A DNA stretch of 7,182 bases from NCBI GenBank assembly GCA_002793745.1, contig PFEE01000060.1, positions 316 to 7,497 on the forward strand. Reading direction: 5' to 3'. Positions 4,786-7,182 of the stretch are shown here, piece after piece (position 1 is the first letter of the stretch; every line of letters starts with the position of its first letter). Under the pieces are notes generated by a model. That model ran no database searches and was not told where the DNA came from. It worked only from the letters and a program-made list of their open reading frames with translations. Source of the stretch: Candidatus Roizmanbacteria bacterium CG10_big_fil_rev_8_21_14_0_10_45_7. Lineage in GTDB: Bacteria; Patescibacteriota; Microgenomatia; UBA1406. Position numbers and translations under genes: made by a program.

Positions 4786-5946
4786 TTAATCAACCGTAAC
4801 CGAATTACCCGTGGGCACAACTGCAAACCATATGGGTCCCCGTGTAAAGGTTATTTCCTTATCTTGTTTGTCAAAAATTTTGATTTGTGAAAAACGATCT
4901 TCTTTTTCCCATGTACCATCAGATGCTTTGCCGTCCTGCAAGATCATTGCTTTTCCCGTACCTTCGGTTCCATAGAGCAAATGCTGGCCCTGGTCATACC
5001 CGTCATCAGCAACATCCTCATCCATAAAGAGCAATACGACGGTTTTTGCCGCTAATTGTTTGCCCGTATTTTTATCTAAGTGCTTTTCTCCCGCTGTTGA
5101 ACGCAAAAAACTATTGGTGTTCTTGTCATAGGTCCAGGTGGTATCAAAATTCGGTTGGCTATCCCAAAACGAATAGCTCACTTTTAATGACGATGGGCGA
5201 CTCGAAAGCGATGCATCATCCTTAAAATTCCACGATTCGATACCCTCATCCCACAGAGCACCACTCTTATCTACTTCAGTGAGGCCGCGCTTCTTGGCAA
5301 CGTCCCACAGCTTAACGGTGCTCGTGTACATGGTGTGCTCGGTAGCAACGCCGGGAAGGCGCTCATAATCCCTCCAAAATACCGGGAATCCAATAGAAAA
5401 CTGATTAAGATCGTTAAGACCTGCCCAACCCACATCTTCAATCTGACCCAGTGCGTCTGCTGGCCCCGGAGTATTTGCTCCACCCACATGGGCATACAGC
5501 GGATTATTGCCGAACCCGCCAATGAAGTCAATAAAATACACACGAGCGCTTCGTGCTGGCCCGACCGTTGCAACGTCGGTACAGTAGAAGATACTGAGGA
5601 AGCGGGTAATGCCCCCCTCTGCTACCGCCTCAAAAACAACATCTGCCGAACTCAAGCCAGACTGGGGACGCGCATCTACTGAATTTTCAACCATAATGCC
5701 CAAGGGGCGGCGCTTTTCCCAGAGGGAACGGGCACTCTTGCTTTTCATAGCGCCGTTTAGGGGACATGCTTCAGTTTTTGGCTCACCACTATCATCCAAC
5801 ACTCCATTTGCGGAAGGTTTTTTATAGGCAACCGTGTTCTGTGGAGAAGAGGGAGAGAGAGCATAGGCAACAGCGCCGGAAACCAAAAAAATGAGTATAA
5901 AAATAACAGCTATTTTCGATTTGCCCATATCATTTGAAGATATCAC
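4786..5946 (-). CDS. DUF3048 (YerB-like) exported protein
   Basis: The protein has 386 residues. The N-terminus (MGKSK from residue 7) carries a hydrophobic segment at about 12-30 acting as signal peptide or anchor; VAYA (26-29) could be a signal peptidase I site, and no lipobox Cys is seen, unlike Bacillus YerB. A spacer to about 57 precedes the DUF3048 N-domain: CPLNGA (61-66), RRPLGIMVENSVDARPQSG (79-97) and ADVVFEAVAEGGITRFLSIF (101-120), then the GPARSAR and YAHVGG blocks. A C-terminal DUF3048_C-type region runs to the end (about 240-386). C61 and C122 could form a disulfide outside the membrane. The molecular role of the family is unknown. The start is GTG 5946-5944, which overlaps the previous stop as GTGA and has GGAG just upstream; ATG 5928 (residue 7) is an alternative. 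Confidence 0.88.
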   Translation of the reverse strand: MISSNDMGKSKIAVIFILIFLVSGAVAYALSPSSPQNTVAYKKPSANGVLDDSGEPKTEACPLNGAMKSKSARSLWEKRRPLGIMVENSVDARPQSGLSSADVVFEAVAEGGITRFLSIFYCTDVATVGPARSARVYFIDFIGGFGNNPLYAHVGGANTPGPADALGQIEDVGWAGLNDLNQFSIGFPVFWRDYERLPGVATEHTMYTSTVKLWDVAKKRGLTEVDKSGALWDEGIESWNFKDDASLSSRPSSLKVSYSFWDSQPNFDTTWTYDKNTNSFLRSTAGEKHLDKNTGKQLAAKTVVLLFMDEDVADDGYDQGQHLLYGTEGTGKAMILQDGKASDGTWEKEDRFSQIKIFDKQDKEITFTRGPIWFAVVPTGNSVTVD

Positions 5947-6386
5947 AAGACTCCAGCTTTAACAATAGCTTTTTTCTCTTCTTCAGAAATTTCGACATCT
6001 TTTCCCTTGCCTTTAACCACCTCTTTTAGATATACGCGCATGCCGTCTCTGGAATATAAAAAGGTTAATATAATTCCCGATTTTTCTTCATTGAGAAGCG
6101 CCAAACAATAGCTTTGTTCGCCACCAAGACGCTCAAAAGGGTTAAAGCGCACCAACCCATAGCGCGACACAAACTGAATAGTTTTTTCAGTTTGTTCTTT
6201 GAGTGCCGTCTCTACTTTATTGATTGATGACCGTAATGTCTCCTGCTTTCCAAAAACCTCATCCAATAAGTGCTTCATCCCCCTACCTCGGGCGGGAAAT
6301 AGGTTTTTAAGCATAACCACAAAAAATATGATTGCTGCCGTAAGCGCCAGGTTCCACACCAGGAGGAGGATTATTATTCCGTTCAT
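5943..6386 (-). CDS. DUF4446 family membrane protein
   Basis: The 147-residue protein has one N-terminal hydrophobic helix (about 3-26), a polar, partly coiled-coil-like stretch (about 35-70: KHLLDEVFGKQETLRSSINKV), and then the conserved DUF4446 core with GLVRFNPFERLGGEQSYCLALLNEEKSGIILT (about 77-108), followed by SRDGMRVYLKEV and an acidic/basic end, SEEEKKAIVKAG. The family is found in Firmicutes and Patescibacteria; its role is unknown, but the layout is a membrane anchor with a small globular domain. The ATG is preceded by a promoter with a leader of about 8 nt and no Shine-Dalgarno. It leads the run into the DUF3048 gene, whose GTG overlaps this TGA, so the two products are probably made in step. 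Confidence 0.85.
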   Translation of the reverse strand: MNGIIILLLVWNLALTAAIIFFVVMLKNLFPARGRGMKHLLDEVFGKQETLRSSINKVETALKEQTEKTIQFVSRYGLVRFNPFERLGGEQSYCLALLNEEKSGIILTFLYSRDGMRVYLKEVVKGKGKDVEISEEEKKAIVKAGVL

Positions 6387-6400
6387 AGGATATACTGTCT

Positions 6401-6429
6401 ATTGTAGTTATATTGCGGGCTTTTATCAA
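6401..6429 (-). promoter_or_regulatory. sigma70-type promoter of the DUF4446-DUF3048 run
   Basis: On the minus strand, TTGATA (6429-6424) and TACAAT (6406-6401) are separated by exactly 17 bp, each matching five of six consensus bases. The expected start is near 6394, about 8 nt before the ATG at 6386. This is the best-formed promoter in the window. Its -35 lies only 9 bp from the start codon of the divergent glycosyltransferase. Confidence 0.65.
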
Positions 6430-6437
6430 ACGAAGAC

Positions 6438-7121
6438 ATGTATATATCAGTCATCATACCGGCATACAACGAAGAGGAGTCAATAGCGAGGGTTATTGAC
6501 TCCCTTTTAAATCAAACGCGAGTGCCTGATGAAATTCTTATTATTAATAATAACTCAATCGACAAAACTAAAGAAATTGCCCTATCCTACCAATCTAAGG
6601 GCGTACGGATGATTAATGAGCACGAGCAGGGTCTTGCGGTGGCCCGAGATCGAGGTTTTCGCGAAGCGAAAGGTGATATTATCTGCCGCACCGACGCCGA
6701 CAGCATTATTCCATCCAATTGGATCAGTGCCATTGGGTTGTTTTTTGCCAATAATCCCCAAACCATTGCGCTCAGCGGCCCCATCAGCTACATCGAGCCG
6801 CCACTTAAATACTTGGGGGCGCTGCCCTCATTGGTATATGAATGGGTGGTAAGCCACAAACTAAAGCATCCTGTTTTTATCGGCCCGAATATGGCGTTGC
6901 GAAAGGGTGTTTTTAATAAAATAAAGCCCTGCTCCCACCGACTCGATATTCATGAGGATATTGATCTATCACAACACCTGGCGCTTATTGGAGATATACG
7001 GTTTGTTTCGGGCGTTCACATCACTACCTCAGGACGGCGTATTATCAACAATCCGGGGGATTTTGCTATTCGGTACTCAAAAATGCTACACAACAACCTC
7101 CTTCACAAACCAACCAACTAA
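6438..7121 (+). CDS. Family 2 glycosyltransferase (GT-A fold)
   Basis: The 227-residue protein begins MYISVIIPAYNEEESI, the family 2 N-terminal motif. It continues with EILIINNNSIDKT (32-44, in place of the common VDDGSTDGT), the HEQGLAVARDRGFREAKGD block (62-80), DxD in CRTDADS (D86, D88), GPNMALRKGVF (149-159) and HEDIDLS (172-178) with E173-D174 as the catalytic-base motif. It ends soon after this with no membrane helix, so it is a compact soluble or peripheral enzyme that probably decorates surface glycans or lipid carriers; donor and acceptor are unknown. It is not a close copy of the glycosyltransferase at 363-1130: outside the shared motifs the two differ, and it has N37/N38 where the other has D42. 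The start has no clear Shine-Dalgarno (CGAAGAC precedes the ATG). It is divergent from the DUF4446 gene. Confidence 0.88.
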   Translation: MYISVIIPAYNEEESIARVIDSLLNQTRVPDEILIINNNSIDKTKEIALSYQSKGVRMINEHEQGLAVARDRGFREAKGDIICRTDADSIIPSNWISAIGLFFANNPQTIALSGPISYIEPPLKYLGALPSLVYEWVVSHKLKHPVFIGPNMALRKGVFNKIKPCSHRLDIHEDIDLSQHLALIGDIRFVSGVHITTSGRRIINNPGDFAIRYSKMLHNNLLHKPTN

Positions 7122-7182
7122 CCCCTGTGGAGGGCGTCGAGTACTTTTCCCACCGTTTCCATAGGTCCTGAAGAATAGGTAT
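7118..7182 (-). CDS. Possible C-terminus of an unidentified gene
   Basis: One minus-strand frame is open from the window edge and ends at TAG (7120-7118), giving the last 20 or so residues, ending METVGKVLDALHRG. This looks like an ordinary helical protein tail. It overlaps the convergent glycosyltransferase stop by 4 bp, the same arrangement as the pilin/small-membrane-protein pair at the other end of the window. Too little is present to name a family, and a short open frame could be chance. Confidence 0.35.
   Translation of the reverse strand, partial: TYSSGPMETVGKVLDALHRG

Noticed and set aside
7123..7134. CCCT-GTGG-AGGG inverted repeat after the second glycosyltransferase, as a terminator
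   Set aside because: The stem is only four pairs, no T-run follows, and it lies in a probable coding tail on the other strand.
1..7182. CRISPR array, insertion sequence, tRNA or rRNA
   Set aside because: No spaced direct repeats, terminal inverted repeats with a transposase, or RNA gene signatures were seen by eye on either strand; a covariance-model scan was not possible.

Overview
The window looks like chromosome of a Candidate Phyla Radiation (Patescibacteria) bacterium, probably from the Parcubacteria side. This is inferred from the gene families and gene style; no rRNA marker is present. The supporting traits are a conjugative-type (VirB2-like) small pilin fragment, a PIN-domain 'RNA ligase partner' protein, a DUF4446-DUF3048 pair, an N-terminal winged helix fused to a degenerate nucleotidyltransferase, and a two-helix membrane protein of a type I associate with these genomes. 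Genes are very tightly packed, and most starts have no clear Shine-Dalgarno sequence. TGA is used as an ordinary stop (for example at the expected end of RecA), which argues against the UGA=Gly code of Gracilibacteria/Absconditabacteria.

Layout. 2-193 (+): C-terminal part of a small T4SS-type pilin. 2801-190 (-): a four-gene run, recA, comF, a family-2 glycosyltransferase and a 58-residue single-helix membrane protein, joined by overlaps or a 14-nt gap. 2802-2875: a compact divergent promoter region with back-to-back -10 boxes and a near-palindrome. 2876-3484 (+): the PIN-domain RNA ligase partner, with no RNA ligase beside it. 3976-3470 (-): a two-helix membrane protein with a soluble C-terminal domain. 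3973-3997: a second compact divergent promoter built on a perfect 12-bp palindrome. 3998-4222 (+): a 74-residue protein with one C-terminal helix. 6386-4185 (-): a three-gene run, DUF4446, DUF3048 and the HTH/nucleotidyltransferase-like protein, driven by a good sigma70-type promoter at 6401-6429. 6438-7121 (+): a second family-2 glycosyltransferase. 7182-7118 (-): the last codons of a possible further gene.

How the genes fit together. RecA and ComF share an operon, which links recombination to a competence-family phosphoribosyltransferase and suggests use of imported DNA; the glycosyltransferase and small membrane protein behind them probably just share the transcript. The DUF4446/DUF3048 run encodes an inner-membrane protein and an exported protein, followed by a likely DNA-binding regulator. 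The two glycosyltransferases presumably act on cell-surface glycans. No mobile element, CRISPR array, tRNA or rRNA is visible. All four convergent gene pairs overlap at their 3' ends, so there is no room for conventional terminators between them. There is no gene-free stretch longer than 80 bases.
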